From Pseudomonadota bacterium (lineage in GTDB: Bacteria > Pseudomonadota > Gammaproteobacteria > Steroidobacterales > JBCBZW01): a stretch of DNA of 64,000 nucleotides. Made by a program: the position numbers and the translations under genes. This document shows positions 38,420 through 48,325 of this stretch, one piece after another. The notes beneath the pieces were generated by a model, which worked only from the letters and a program-made list of their open reading frames with translations, made no database searches and was not told the origin of the DNA. The stretch covers positions 1 to 64,000 of the forward strand of contig JBCCWS010000025.1 of NCBI GenBank assembly GCA_039193195.1. The letters are read 5' to 3'. Within the stretch, counting starts at the first letter, position 1, and each line of letters begins with the position of its first letter.

Positions 38420-39130
38420 GATTGGACCAGAGCTTTCATCGAGATCAACCAGACGCTCATCGAGCAGAAGACACGCTACGTGCGTACGCCGAGCGGGATA
38501 CGCCAGGCTTATGCGACGTCGGGCGAGGGAGCACTGATCGTCAAGGCGGCCAATTGACTGAATCACCTGGAATACGACTGGGAGAGTCCGGTGTGGCGCC
38601 ATTGGTTCGCCCTGGTTTCGGCGCAGCGCACACTGGTCCGCTACGACGAGCGCGGCTGCGGCCTGTCTCAGCGTGATATCGAGGCGCTTAGCTTGGAGGA
38701 TTGCGTCGAGGATCTCGAAACCGTCGTGGACGCTTTGGAGCTAGAACGCTTCCCGCTAATCGGTATCTCTCAGGGGGCCTTTTGCGGTCGAGTACGCTGC
38801 CCGCCATCCGGAGCGCGTCAGCCACCTCATCCTGGCGGGGGCTTTCGCCCAGGGCCGCCAGGAGCGCGATCAGGCGGCAAGGAGCCAACAGCGTGCCATG
38901 ATGGAGCTGATCCGCTACGGCTGGGCACAGGACCCGCCAACATACCGCCAAGCCGTCTGCTCAATGTATCTACCAGATGGAAGCGGTGAACAACTCCACT
39001 GGTTCGCCGAACTTCAGCGCCGCTCAGCCACGCCAGAGATGGCCATTGCGGTGATGGAAATGACCGGCAAGATCGATGTAGCGCACCGCTTGGGTGTACT
39101 GGATGTGCCGACACTGGTGGATCGGTTTGT
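38420..39130 (+). pseudogene. Broken alpha/beta hydrolase (signalling type)
   Basis: The reading is RYVRTPSGIRQAYATSGEGA, then KAAN, a TGA at about 38553 where the family has Trp, and LNHLEYDWESPVWRHW. RYDERGCGLSQRD and LERFPLIGISQGA (nucleophile elbow GISQG) follow. After that the frame shifts in a TTTT run near 38780. One base less restores AVEYAARHPERVSHLILAG. The last recognisable part is HRLGVLDVPTLV, after which the catalytic Asp/His region is lost. At least three lesions are present. Intact relatives are usually fused to HTH or cyclase domains. Confidence 0.7.
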
Positions 39131-39357
39131 TGCATCCGTGACGCGAGCGAGCTACCGCCGGCGCGTTGGATACCACGTGTGCCCTCGCATCGGTTTTGTT
39201 GGGGGTGCCTGCTAGTGCTCGCGAGTCTCCATGACACAAAGCAGCCGTCGATCGCGCCAGGCGGACTAAAGAGTGGGGTGCCTGGCAACTGCGCTGATGT
39301 CGAGCCGCGCCACCTCCGGTGGGGCCGACGACACTGCGACCTGAGTACGGGGCTGAC

Positions 39358-42207
39358 ATGACTGCAAGCTCGGACGACTACGCCACGATTGACGCATTGG
39401 TAGATGAGCTTCTCGAGCTCGCACCAGAGCACAGAGCGGTGCGCCTCGATGAACTGGCCAGCGAGCACCCCACGCTCATCGACCGTCTGCGGGAGCTGAT
39501 CGCTGCCGATGCGCGTCTGGAGGGCACGTCCTTCATGGCCGAACCCGCCCTCGAACAGGTGACCATCGAAGAGACGGTCGATCAGACTGGGGCCGATGCC
39601 GCGGAGCCTGTGCCGAGTGCGATCGGACGCTACCGCGTGGTGCGTCAGCTCGGCGCCGGGGGCATGGGCACCGTGTACCTGGCGGAGCAAACAGAGCCTG
39701 TCGAACGCCAGGTGGCGCTCAAGGTCACCCACGCCTTTCAGTCCGAGCGCGATCGCGCCCGCTTTGCGCTCGAGGCGCAGGCGCTTGCGCGCATGCAGCA
39801 CCCGAACGTTGCGACCATGTACGACAACGGGACCACGCCCGACGGCACGCCGTTCGTGGTCATGGAGCTGGTCGAGCAAGCGCAGACCATTCTCGCGTGG
39901 TGCGACCGCACCACGGCCGGCGTGGAGCAGCGCCTCGGACTGTTCCAGCAGGTTTGCGCCGGCGTGGCGCACGCTCACGAGAAGGGCCTACTGCACCGTG
40001 ATCTGAAGCCGGCCAACGTGTTGGTGACGCTCGTAGATGGGCAGCCGGTGGTCAAGGTCATCGACTTTGGTATCGCGCGCGCGTTCAGTGCGGGCGGTGA
40101 GAGAGGCGCCGTCTCCCAGGCCTCGGTCGCGGGCTCCCCCGTGTACATGAGTCCGGAAGCCATCGGTGCCACCGGCAAGAGGGATTTGGATACGCGAAGC
40201 GACGTCTACTCGCTAGGCTTGCTGCTGTGCCAGCTGATCGCCGGTGATCTTCCCTTTCCCCCGGATGAGTCTTTACACACGTTGGTAGAGCGCTTGCGCA
40301 GCGATCGGACCATTGGGCCTGCGAATTGGCTGGCTCGACAGAGTGCAGCGCACGTGCAGGCGATTGCCGCCGCGAGAGGGATCTCAGCGGCGAGCTTGCA
40401 GCGAGCCGTGGAGGGGGATCTCGACGCAATCGTCCTCAAGGCGATCTCCTACGAGCGCGGCGAGCGCTATCCTTCCCCACGCGAGCTTGCAAAGGACCTC
40501 GATCGGCACCTGCGCCACGAGCCGATCGAGGCGCGCCCGCCAGCGTGGGCCTATTTCGCCCGCCGATTCGTGCGTCGAAACCTCGGGACCGTGGCGGTGG
40601 TGTCGCTGGCGTTTATCGCCCTCGTGGGATTTGCGGTGACCATGACGGTTCAAGCCGGGCGCATCGCCACCGAGCGAGATCGCGCGAACCGAGAGGCGCA
40701 AGCGAAGGGTTTCGTCGCTGAGTTCCTGAGCGAACTATTCGCCGGCGCCGACCCCTACGAGTCAACGGGTGGCGGTCCCATCACACTCAGGCAGGTACTG
40801 GATCGGGGGGCCGCCAACATCGATGGTGCGCTCGAAGACCAGCCCGAGGTACGGGCGGAGCTGTTAGCCACCATGGGGGAGGCGTACCGCGCGCTCGGCG
40901 TATACCCGGAGGCCGGCAAGCTGATCGAGCAAGCGCTCACAGCCCGCCGGGCCCTGTACGGCGATGTGCACGTAGAGACCTTGGAGGTGGTCAACGTGCT
41001 AGCCGCCCTGTACGTGGATCAGGGCCGCTACCAGGATGCCCAAGGGCTGATGCGTGAGATCATGGAAACGCGAGCCCAACTGCTAGGTCCGCAGCATCTG
41101 CAAACGCTGCGGGCGACGGGAAACCTGGCCGTGATCTACCACCAGCTCGGTCGCCTCGAGGAGGCGGAGGGTCTGTATCAGCGCAACCTCGCGATCTATC
41201 AACGACAGCTAGGGGAAGATGCGCCCGAAACCCTTGCGGACATGGACCGCTTGTCACGCTTGTACCGCAGCCAAGGGCGCCTCGAGGAGGCGGGGGCGCT
41301 CTCTGCCGAGGTGCTTGGGAGGTTGCGTCGGGTGCGCGGCGACAATGACCTGCGCACGTTTGATGCGCACGGACTGGCCTACAACTACGCCCTGCAGGGG
41401 CGCCTAGTGGATTCGGAGCGCTACTACCTCGAGGCCTACGAGGGGACTCGGCGGATTCTCGGCGACGAACATCCGAGTACGCTCGAGTCCTTGCAAAGCG
41501 TTGCCGAGGTGCGCGTTGAGCTAGGCCGATACGCGGATGCTGAGCCCATGCTGACCGCCACCTTAGAGGCACGCCGGCGGGTGCTCGGTGGGGAGCATCC
41601 GAACACCATCACCACGCAGGGGTGGCTATCGCGCCTTTACCGATTACAGGGGCGCCTCGACGAGGCGTTAGCCGGTTACGACAGAGTCGTGAGGTCGCAA
41701 GAAACAGCGCTCGGCGCAGACCACCCTAAGACCCTGGCATCGTTGGTGGGCCTCGGTCAGGTGTACCTGGCACAGAAGCGCTTCGGCGCCGCCCGGTCGC
41801 TGTTCCGACAGGTGTCCACGACGCTCCTAGATGCATTGGGCGAAGAGCACCCAACCACCCTGCGTGCTAGGCATGGTTTGGCGAATGCATACGCTGGCCT
41901 AGGCCGTCTCTACGACGCGGATCTGCTTTACGAGGAGGCGGTGTTGCGTAGTCGACGGGTTAACGGTGCGCGCCATCCCGACACGGCGAAAATGCTGTTT
42001 GACCACGCGTTGACGCGGGTTGCGATGGGGCAAGAGGAAAGCGCGAAGACGCTTCTTGGCCAAGCCGTCGAAGCGGGTTTCGCCGATGAGCGGCGATTGC
42101 GCAACGACCCTGGACTCGAGTCGTTGCACAGTGGTGACTTTGATCGGCTCGTCGCTATTGCGAGAGACAATGCCGCGGCGCGCGGTGGCGGACTAGCGCA
42201 GCCCTGA
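39358..42207 (+). CDS. Membrane serine/threonine protein kinase with C-terminal TPRs
   Basis: A 949-residue PknB-type kinase. Residues about 90-380 hold LGAGGMGTVYLAEQ, VALKVTHAF, HRDLKPANVLV, VIDFGIARAF and SVAGSPVYMSPEAIG. One membrane helix is at about 405-430 (LGTVAVVSLAFIALVGFAVT). The remaining 500 residues are TPR units of the kinesin-light-chain type (GRLEEAEGLYQRNLAIY and similar, about 42 residues each). Catalytic residues are intact. This layout occurs widely in gammaproteobacteria and planctomycetes; substrates are unknown. The N-terminal 80 residues look like the sigma-factor-linked region seen in related kinases. Confidence 0.92.
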   Translation: MTASSDDYATIDALVDELLELAPEHRAVRLDELASEHPTLIDRLRELIAADARLEGTSFMAEPALEQVTIEETVDQTGADAAEPVPSAIGRYRVVRQLGAGGMGTVYLAEQTEPVERQVALKVTHAFQSERDRARFALEAQALARMQHPNVATMYDNGTTPDGTPFVVMELVEQAQTILAWCDRTTAGVEQRLGLFQQVCAGVAHAHEKGLLHRDLKPANVLVTLVDGQPVVKVIDFGIARAFSAGGERGAVSQASVAGSPVYMSPEAIGATGKRDLDTRSDVYSLGLLLCQLIAGDLPFPPDESLHTLVERLRSDRTIGPANWLARQSAAHVQAIAAARGISAASLQRAVEGDLDAIVLKAISYERGERYPSPRELAKDLDRHLRHEPIEARPPAWAYFARRFVRRNLGTVAVVSLAFIALVGFAVTMTVQAGRIATERDRANREAQAKGFVAEFLSELFAGADPYESTGGGPITLRQVLDRGAANIDGALEDQPEVRAELLATMGEAYRALGVYPEAGKLIEQALTARRALYGDVHVETLEVVNVLAALYVDQGRYQDAQGLMREIMETRAQLLGPQHLQTLRATGNLAVIYHQLGRLEEAEGLYQRNLAIYQRQLGEDAPETLADMDRLSRLYRSQGRLEEAGALSAEVLGRLRRVRGDNDLRTFDAHGLAYNYALQGRLVDSERYYLEAYEGTRRILGDEHPSTLESLQSVAEVRVELGRYADAEPMLTATLEARRRVLGGEHPNTITTQGWLSRLYRLQGRLDEALAGYDRVVRSQETALGADHPKTLASLVGLGQVYLAQKRFGAARSLFRQVSTTLLDALGEEHPTTLRARHGLANAYAGLGRLYDADLLYEEAVLRSRRVNGARHPDTAKMLFDHALTRVAMGQEESAKTLLGQAVEAGFADERRLRNDPGLESLHSGDFDRLVAIARDNAAARGGGLAQP

Positions 42208-42504
42208 AAGAGGATCGACAGTCGCAGCGAAAGGGAGACGAACCCGAAGCGATAGAGCAGCGACGTTACTCGCTTGAGCGGATCCCCACTCAACGGCAAA
42301 ACCGGGCCTTGGTGGCAGGCAAGTGTCCCGTCAGCCCGCGCCAGCGGGATTCGCCTTCGCACAAGAGGATGGTGGACCTGCGCCTGGCTGGTCGTTTCGG
42401 CGAAATCAGCGTTGGCTTTGCATCACGTCGCAGGCTGCGGCGCCACGGACACACGGTCAGCGTCGTCGGCCCAAGGTTGCCGCCAGCAACGCCCGCAGCG
42501 CGTT

Positions 42505-43827
42505 TCACCGCTCACGCAGCGGCGTGAGTATGATTGTTGAGATGTCCGCGTGACGCTTAGCCGCCCGCGCCAGGGCAAGCTTCCATAGAAATCTTGAGAC
42601 GCTGGTGCTGACCGCTGCGCCGTAGGCCCCGAACTGGGAGGTTAGAGCAACACTTAGCAGGATACTCAGCACCGTTGCCACCCCTGTGATCTTCGCGGTC
42701 TTACGTTCGTTCCTCGTCATGTTGAGAACGATGGCGGAAAAGGGCGCCAGTGTGAACGCGAACTGGCCAGCAGCGAGTATGACCAGCAGCGGATGCGCGG
42801 CAACGTACTCCGCGCCGAAGACCGTACTCAGCAACCACTTTCCGAACAGGACGAAAACGAGCAGAACGGCGGCCGCGATCGCCGCCGTCAGCCGCCCGGT
42901 CCTCAGCACCAGGCGCTGCACCTCGGCCCGTTTTCCTTGCGCGTGCAGCCTTGCGACTTCAGGCTCCACGGCCAGCCCTACCGCCAACAGGATGAGGCTC
43001 ACGATGGCGGCACCTTGCCAGGCAACGCGGTACAAGCCCAGTTGCTTCGGCTCCACGAAGGCGCTGAGGATCAGGATATCAGTCTGCCCGAGTAGCACCT
43101 GGCAAACGGTTAGGAATCCGAGCGGGCCGAGGCTCCCTAACCAGCGTCTTGACTCGATATAGCTCGCTTGACCATGGAAAGCAGCTCGCGGGGTGATGTG
43201 TATGAGAATTCCAAGGCTGATGATGATGGCAAGCGCGGTGGCCATCACGTACATCGTGAGGCTCGTCGTTGGTGTCAGTTCGCTACTGCCCGACAGCATA
43301 GCAATAGCACTTACCCCCAGAAGCATGCAGATCGGCCGCACCAGCTGCTCCGGAATCATACCCAGCACCACCTGACCCATGCCGCGAATAGAGGCGGACA
43401 AGAGGGCGAGCGATGCCATGACAGGCACGAGGAGCATCGCCAGTGCAACGGTCGCTGGCGCCGCGCCAGGGAACAGTGCTGGCTTCCAACTGATCACGCC
43501 CAAGACGATGCCGGCGAGCGCGAGCGATGCAGCCAAGGTGACGGCCGGCGCGAGGTACCAGAGGCCCTGGAGGTCACCCCATCGCTCGCCCGTTGCATAG
43601 GTGGCAGTTTCACGTACCAGGAGCGTTGGTACCCCCAGCAGCGAGAACGCGGACAATACGGTTGCGAGAGCGAAGGCCACGGAGTACTCACCGAAACCTT
43701 CTGCACCCATTAACCTAGCGAGGACGATAGAGATAAGAACGGCGAGCCCGGCGCCACCCCCTCGAACCAGCGCCGACATTAGGCGAGACTTAAGTAGGTC
43801 GACGGTGGGTGCCATGCCGTTTGCCAA
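42505..43827 (-). CDS. Polysaccharide flippase (MOP superfamily, Wzx-like)
   Basis: A 440-residue protein with about 12 membrane helices. The N-terminus fits oligosaccharide flippases (LVRGGGAGLAVLISIVLAR, then GAEGFGEYSVAFALATVLSA). It should move undecaprenyl-linked oligosaccharide units across the inner membrane. No glycosyltransferases are next to it, so the glycan is not known. The arylsulfotransferase-like gene and a small membrane protein upstream on the same strand may belong to the same polysaccharide-related group. The 297 bp after its stop hold nothing recognisable. Confidence 0.85.
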   Translation of the reverse strand: MANGMAPTVDLLKSRLMSALVRGGGAGLAVLISIVLARLMGAEGFGEYSVAFALATVLSAFSLLGVPTLLVRETATYATGERWGDLQGLWYLAPAVTLAASLALAGIVLGVISWKPALFPGAAPATVALAMLLVPVMASLALLSASIRGMGQVVLGMIPEQLVRPICMLLGVSAIAMLSGSSELTPTTSLTMYVMATALAIIISLGILIHITPRAAFHGQASYIESRRWLGSLGPLGFLTVCQVLLGQTDILILSAFVEPKQLGLYRVAWQGAAIVSLILLAVGLAVEPEVARLHAQGKRAEVQRLVLRTGRLTAAIAAAVLLVFVLFGKWLLSTVFGAEYVAAHPLLVILAAGQFAFTLAPFSAIVLNMTRNERKTAKITGVATVLSILLSVALTSQFGAYGAAVSTSVSRFLWKLALARAAKRHADISTIILTPLRER

Positions 43828-44036
43828 TCATTGAGGCGATTAGAATCCGACGCGGTGAATGCCGTGAGTTGAGCTCGAGCATTGTCAGCACGGCGGCGGG
43901 CCAGCGCACGTGACTGCGCCGGCCATGCTGCTAACCGCTATCGAGCCGGCGCGCAATCGCGCTGGGTCAGCGCAGCGAGGGCAGAGCCGGGCGTGGGTGT
44001 AACCGGGGCTGACCTCATGGCGACCGTCACTCCTGC

Positions 44037-45386
44037 TCAGTCCTGGCACGTCGCGTGCCGTTTCCTGAAGAACTCCGCGTCCATGTGCTCGGGGAGCGCA
44101 ATGGCCGTGTAGACGCGACCATTGGTCTCATCGGCGATTCGGTTGCTGAAGCGCCAGACCATGGTGCCGTCTGCGGCAAACTCTATGACGCGACCTTCTC
44201 CACTGGCGGTGACCAGGATGTTGCCGTTGGCCAGGCGCTGATGGACGCCCATGATTGCGGTGAAGAATCGGCCATCGCCTTCCCCCTCCAGCACGACCTT
44301 GCTCGTGCCGTCTCGCGTATTGAGTTCGACGATGCGACTGGCAGCCGGTGACGAGCCCTGCGACGGGCTGAGGTTCCGATTGTCGAACACCGAGATTCGG
44401 TCTCCTGGCAAGAAGTCAGGATCGTGTTGGCGGAGCAACTGGCCGATGGAGAGGAACTTGATCTTCAGCGTGTCGGGATCGAAGACCATCACTGCGTTGA
44501 TGTTGCGCAAGGACACCATGAGGTCTCCTGGGACAAACGTCGCGCTCTGCCATCCTTGTGGAAACTCCTCAACATCGTTGGCGTGCAGCGTATCGCCCTC
44601 TACCGTTGTTTGCACATTGTGCAGATTGGAGAGGTACAGCAAACCATCAAGGCCGTTTTGGCGCAGCACGTCAATGATCTCGATCTGCTCGAGAATCTCC
44701 CCGTCGAGGCTGATCTTCTCGATCTTGTAGGAGTTCAGGGGAGCGCTATGGTTCGGATATCCGGTGTCACCCTCTGCGATGTAACGCTCGGCTCCTACCC
44801 AGACGTGCCCCTGCGGCGAGTACGAGACGGAGTGATGGCCGAGGTTGTCCAGCGCCCAGCTGACCTTCCCGCAAATGTCCATGCGAAAGGTGCTGAGGTG
44901 TTCGAAGTTCGCCACGAAGCTTGCATCGGGGAGCATCTCGATGCCGTGTATGTTCATGCCATTGCTCCCTCGCGGTCGTCGCTCTTCCGGGAACACCTCA
45001 TCGCGGTCGCCCCAGACCTCTTGCCAGCGGGGCATCCACTCGTGAATCGTGTTGCCGTCGCGATCGATCACCCGCACCGACGCATCTCTCTCGTCGGCGA
45101 CGGCTGCAACGATCAGTAGCAGCCCGGGCGCGAGCCGATCGGGGTGGGGTGTGTCGATGGGCGTTGCGTGACGGCTCCTCATCTCCAGGATGTTGTATCC
45201 GGGAGCTATCAAGTTTCTGGTTTCGCGGAATACCGACCTGACGAGCGGCGTCGGAAACAGATCGAGTCGATAGGAAAGGGCGCCATACAGATACGACGCC
45301 CCCAGCCCGATTACCGTGGCTGACACCAGAAAGTAGTACTTGGCAAAGCGGTTCGACTTGTCGTCGCGCGTGCTGTCCTTGCTCAA
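44037..45386 (-). CDS. Arylsulfotransferase-like (ASST) propeller protein, membrane anchored
   Basis: A 449-residue protein with one N-terminal membrane helix (AKYYFLVSATVIGLGASYLY) and a propeller resembling arylsulfate sulfotransferases: VIDRDGNTIHEW, MNIHGIEMLPDASFVANFEH, YLSNLHNVQTTVEGDTLHAN, NGNILVTASGEGRVIEF. The start is a TTG (45386) behind GGAGGG. The stop of a possible short upstream frame overlaps it as TTGA. Sulfotransfer is plausible but unproved, as the family includes members with unknown reactions. Confidence 0.72.
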   Translation of the reverse strand: MSKDSTRDDKSNRFAKYYFLVSATVIGLGASYLYGALSYRLDLFPTPLVRSVFRETRNLIAPGYNILEMRSRHATPIDTPHPDRLAPGLLLIVAAVADERDASVRVIDRDGNTIHEWMPRWQEVWGDRDEVFPEERRPRGSNGMNIHGIEMLPDASFVANFEHLSTFRMDICGKVSWALDNLGHHSVSYSPQGHVWVGAERYIAEGDTGYPNHSAPLNSYKIEKISLDGEILEQIEIIDVLRQNGLDGLLYLSNLHNVQTTVEGDTLHANDVEEFPQGWQSATFVPGDLMVSLRNINAVMVFDPDTLKIKFLSIGQLLRQHDPDFLPGDRISVFDNRNLSPSQGSSPAASRIVELNTRDGTSKVVLEGEGDGRFFTAIMGVHQRLANGNILVTASGEGRVIEFAADGTMVWRFSNRIADETNGRVYTAIALPEHMDAEFFRKRHATCQD

Positions 45387-45523
45387 GAGGCTATGCCCTC
45401 CGTAATTGACCGTGTTTCCCGCTCGGCGTGGAGCGCTTGAGCTTCTTCGAGAGAGACAGTGTCATTTTTCGTTAAGTGGCGTGTCCGGCGGGGAGTGGGA
45501 GTAACGGTCTGGGCGAAGGTCAT
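45383..45523 (-). CDS. Possible 46-residue leader-like protein
   Basis: A short frame from ATG 45523 (MTFAQTVTPTPRRTRHLTKN and on) whose TGA overlaps the TTG start of the ASST-like gene. It has no signal peptide, helix or family and no clear ribosome site. It could be a small coupled protein or simply open sequence; the overlap is the only positive evidence. Confidence 0.25.
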   Translation of the reverse strand: MTFAQTVTPTPRRTRHLTKNDTVSLEEAQALHAERETRSITEGIAS

Positions 45524-45588
45524 GATGTGCCAGCGCCGGAGGCCGCGTCGCACGATCGACGAGGGTAGCAATACGCTGGCTTCCAGGG

Positions 45589-45846
45589 TCATTCGACTCG
45601 CTTCGCCGGACTCGGCTCGCCCTGCGGGCCCCGCCGCCCGCGAATGAAGCGCTTCAGCGGATACCAGACAAGTCCCGCGACCAGAAATACGCACCCGAGC
45701 AGCAACGCAATGACGATCGCCACGGCCCCTAGGCCGGCCCCTGGGCCGATGTAGGCCTGCGCTGGAGTGGCAATGATCAAGGCGAAAAGGCCCGCCGGCA
45801 GGCCGGCGGCCCGCAACTGAGAGGCTCTTGCTTGGCTGTTTCTCAT
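45589..45846 (-). CDS. Small YIGPGAG-type membrane protein
   Basis: An 85-residue protein starting MRNSQARASQ. A signal-like helix ends in ATPAQA and is followed by YIGPGAGLGAVAIVIALLLG, then a basic tail (KRFIRGRRG). The AYIGPGAG motif with one following helix and LVWYPLKRF is a recurrent small-protein family often encoded beside polysaccharide or sulfatase-type genes. Function is unknown. It is in the same orientation as the ASST-like and flippase genes. ATG 45846 is chosen over longer frames that lack the signal-like start. Confidence 0.6.
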   Translation of the reverse strand: MRNSQARASQLRAAGLPAGLFALIIATPAQAYIGPGAGLGAVAIVIALLLGCVFLVAGLVWYPLKRFIRGRRGPQGEPSPAKRVE

Positions 45847-46227
45847 ACGTAGTAGCGCCTGTGCTAGTGCTGCTGCCTGTACCCCACCCACGGTGCCGCT
45901 AGGGCGCGCTGGGGGGCGAGAAGCTCCTGTTCGGGAGAAGGTCTGCAATTCTAGCACTGCGGTCCAGCCGGAGAGCATGTGCGGCTCAGTGGGCGCGGTA
46001 CCCGTCCTCCTTTCAGGGGGCAGGATCCGTCCCGGAGCAGCGTGCCAGCTCAAGCCAGCGATCGTTCGCGTGGGGTCGTCCCCAGCGCCCAGGGCGTGTG
46101 GCCGTAGGGTTCGTCACGGCCACTAGCAGAACGCTCAACAGCGGTAGCGGACGCAGGAGCGTAAGCACCGCAGCGATACCCTTCCGCGACACCGAAGTGG
46201 GTCAGTAGTTGCGAGGCGGCGGGTAGA
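45847..46227. other. Intergenic region without a recognisable gene
   Basis: About 380 bases between the small YIGPGAG gene and the hairpin after the lipase-like gene. The minus-strand frame is open but has no signal or domain until 45846. No repeat or RNA gene was recognised. A promoter for the small-protein/ASST/flippase group is expected here but no clear -35/-10 pair stands out. Confidence 0.4.
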
Positions 46228-46253
46228 GCGGCTGCCCGCTGACGGGCAGCCGC
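46228..46253 (-). terminator. 11-bp hairpin after the lipase-like gene
   Basis: GCGGCTGCCCG (46228-46238) pairs perfectly with CGGGCAGCCGC (46243-46253) around CTGA. It starts 18 bases beyond the stop codon of the minus-strand hydrolase gene. There is no T-run. Confidence 0.55.
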
Positions 46254-46271
46254 TGATGGCCGGGATCTGTC

Positions 46272-48041
46272 CTACTGGCAAGCTTGGGGGAGTGGGCGCT
46301 GTGGGTCTTGTACCGCGTAGCTCAGCACGCGAGAGCGTTCGAACGGCTTACCGTCGATCGTCGTGCCGGTGATAGTCAACGCCACGTTGTACACGCCAGG
46401 CTCGCGAAGGGGTAGCGCGAGGGGCTGTGCCGTGCTGGCGCCAAAGCGCCCCACTTCTTCGGCGGCGCCTGCGGTCGAGGTGCGTCGCACGCGAGCGGCT
46501 ACATCGACGTTGCGGATCTGCCCGGAGAGGGAAACAGCCACTTCTGTGGGTACGTTGAAGGATGCCTCCTTGGGCGCGCTCAGGGCGAGTTGTAGCGGGC
46601 TGTCGAGACGCGCCAGTAGGGCGTAGGCATCGCGTTCGTTTGCGGTAAAGCGCAGACGCCAGGTCCCTGCGGCTCTCGCCATGGCATTGGCGGCGAGGCG
46701 CGTGCCGCTGACCAAGGCATGGTTGAACAGGGCATCGTTACTGGCGCGAGCGGCCGAGAGGCGGTGTACGTCTCCGTTCGGTGCGATGAGCTCCATGCGT
46801 GTGCTGCCACGACCGGAAAGCACGCGCACGTCCATGGCGCGAACGTCGGTTTCGACCGGGAACTCGATCTCAGTGACGCCAGCTTCGAGTGCGCCACCGC
46901 GGATCAGGGTTGATAGCTCCCCATCTGCATTGAACGGGGGGGCTGTTGGGGGCGTGGCGACGAGGTCAGCGCTTGGCGCCTTGGCATTCAGCGCCCGCTC
47001 GGGGTCGTCCGGACCGAATCCGTGGAAGACGCCTGCGTACGGCTCGATCGAGTCGAAGATCGGCACGTAACAGTCATTCGGCTCCCAGAACCAAAAGAAG
47101 TCGAAGAAACCGCTGCCCCGGCGGATCTTGTCGTGGTCCACCTCGTAGTCCGGGCCGCTGAGATCCCACACTAGGCGATGTTGACCGGAGGTGGCACCGT
47201 TGGCGTCGCGGGACAGGGGGTGGCGAGCGTGCTCTACGCACACCACGCCGTCGTTCTCGCCTCCTGGGCAGACGGTGTACAGGTAGAGACCGCCGAACTC
47301 TTGGGCGCTCAGGAACGGCCCCCAGCCGGTGCCCGCTACCGTGTAGAGGTGGAGATCATTGTTCACTGGGCTTCGATCTAGGTAGCTGCGGGCGAGACTC
47401 ATGCAGCCGGTTTGCAGAAACTTGGTGCCAGCATCATTAAAGCCGATGAGATCCGATAGCCATTCCAGCCAGTCGGTCTGAGCGAGATCGGCGAGGGGCG
47501 AGCCGTAGTGGGGGGCGCTGAGACTGACGATGGTGTCGATGGCGGCGCCTTGTATGGCGGCGAAGTTGGCGTCTGGCCCACCTTTGCTATGGCCGATGAC
47601 GTTAACTTCCGAGACGCCCCAGTAGTTGCGGATGAAGTCGATTTGGCTCTTCAGCAGGCTGCCGTTGGTGATGGAGGTCTCTGCCTGTGCGCCAACGTCG
47701 TAGAGATCGACGATAAAGGCCTTGTAGCCGGCGGCGTAGACTGTGTCGTACATGTCGTTACGTCCGTAGTAGTTGGTCTCGCCGTACCAACCGTTGCCAC
47801 TACCGTTGAGGCCATGCACGAACACGAGTACCGGTCGGTTGGGATCGAGGCCCGGTGGTGTCCCACCTTCGTAGACTGTGCGCGGTAAACCCGTATTGAG
47901 CGCTTGCGGCGCCGGCGCTACGGGTGGGCCCGCAAAGTCGTTCTCATCGATGCACACGACGGGGTCCGTTGCGAAGGCCTGGGAGGACAGGGCCAAAACG
48001 GCGCTAAGCAGGCCGGCGGATAGAGGTCTTGGAAGTAGCAT
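46272..48041 (-). CDS. Exported lipase-like alpha/beta hydrolase
   Basis: A 589-residue protein. ATG 48041 follows an AGGAGA site and opens a signal peptide ending in SSQAFATD. The hydrolase core has LVFVHGLNGSGNGWYGETNY (oxyanion region) and the nucleophile elbow VNVIGHSKGGPDANF near residue 150. The second half (about 380-580) is beta-rich with no catalytic motif and may be an attachment module. Triacylglycerol lipase or polyester depolymerase activity is possible; the substrate is not shown by the sequence. Upstream in-frame codons before 48041 are rejected. Confidence 0.82.
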   Translation of the reverse strand: MLLPRPLSAGLLSAVLALSSQAFATDPVVCIDENDFAGPPVAPAPQALNTGLPRTVYEGGTPPGLDPNRPVLVFVHGLNGSGNGWYGETNYYGRNDMYDTVYAAGYKAFIVDLYDVGAQAETSITNGSLLKSQIDFIRNYWGVSEVNVIGHSKGGPDANFAAIQGAAIDTIVSLSAPHYGSPLADLAQTDWLEWLSDLIGFNDAGTKFLQTGCMSLARSYLDRSPVNNDLHLYTVAGTGWGPFLSAQEFGGLYLYTVCPGGENDGVVCVEHARHPLSRDANGATSGQHRLVWDLSGPDYEVDHDKIRRGSGFFDFFWFWEPNDCYVPIFDSIEPYAGVFHGFGPDDPERALNAKAPSADLVATPPTAPPFNADGELSTLIRGGALEAGVTEIEFPVETDVRAMDVRVLSGRGSTRMELIAPNGDVHRLSAARASNDALFNHALVSGTRLAANAMARAAGTWRLRFTANERDAYALLARLDSPLQLALSAPKEASFNVPTEVAVSLSGQIRNVDVAARVRRTSTAGAAEEVGRFGASTAQPLALPLREPGVYNVALTITGTTIDGKPFERSRVLSYAVQDPQRPLPQACQ

Positions 48042-48325
48042 GTCGGTCTCCTTTTGGCGAGCGAGCTGGTACGGCATCCCGGGGTCTCGCTTGACCCGAG
48101 CGCTTGGCGGCTGAGTCACCGCTTGGGGTTGCGTGACCGGCGAGGTGCCGGGTGCTGACACGCGGCCCAGAGCAGGTTCGCCGGTCTAGTGCGTAAGTTG
48201 CGCGTGGTTTGCATCACGCTAGTCAGGCGTCCGCGGTGCCTGGGTTGTCTCCTTGGTCGTGTTGTGCAGCGCGGACGGTTCAGGCGTGGGCGCTGCGGGG
48301 CGACGAACGGTCGCGCGGCCCGCCC

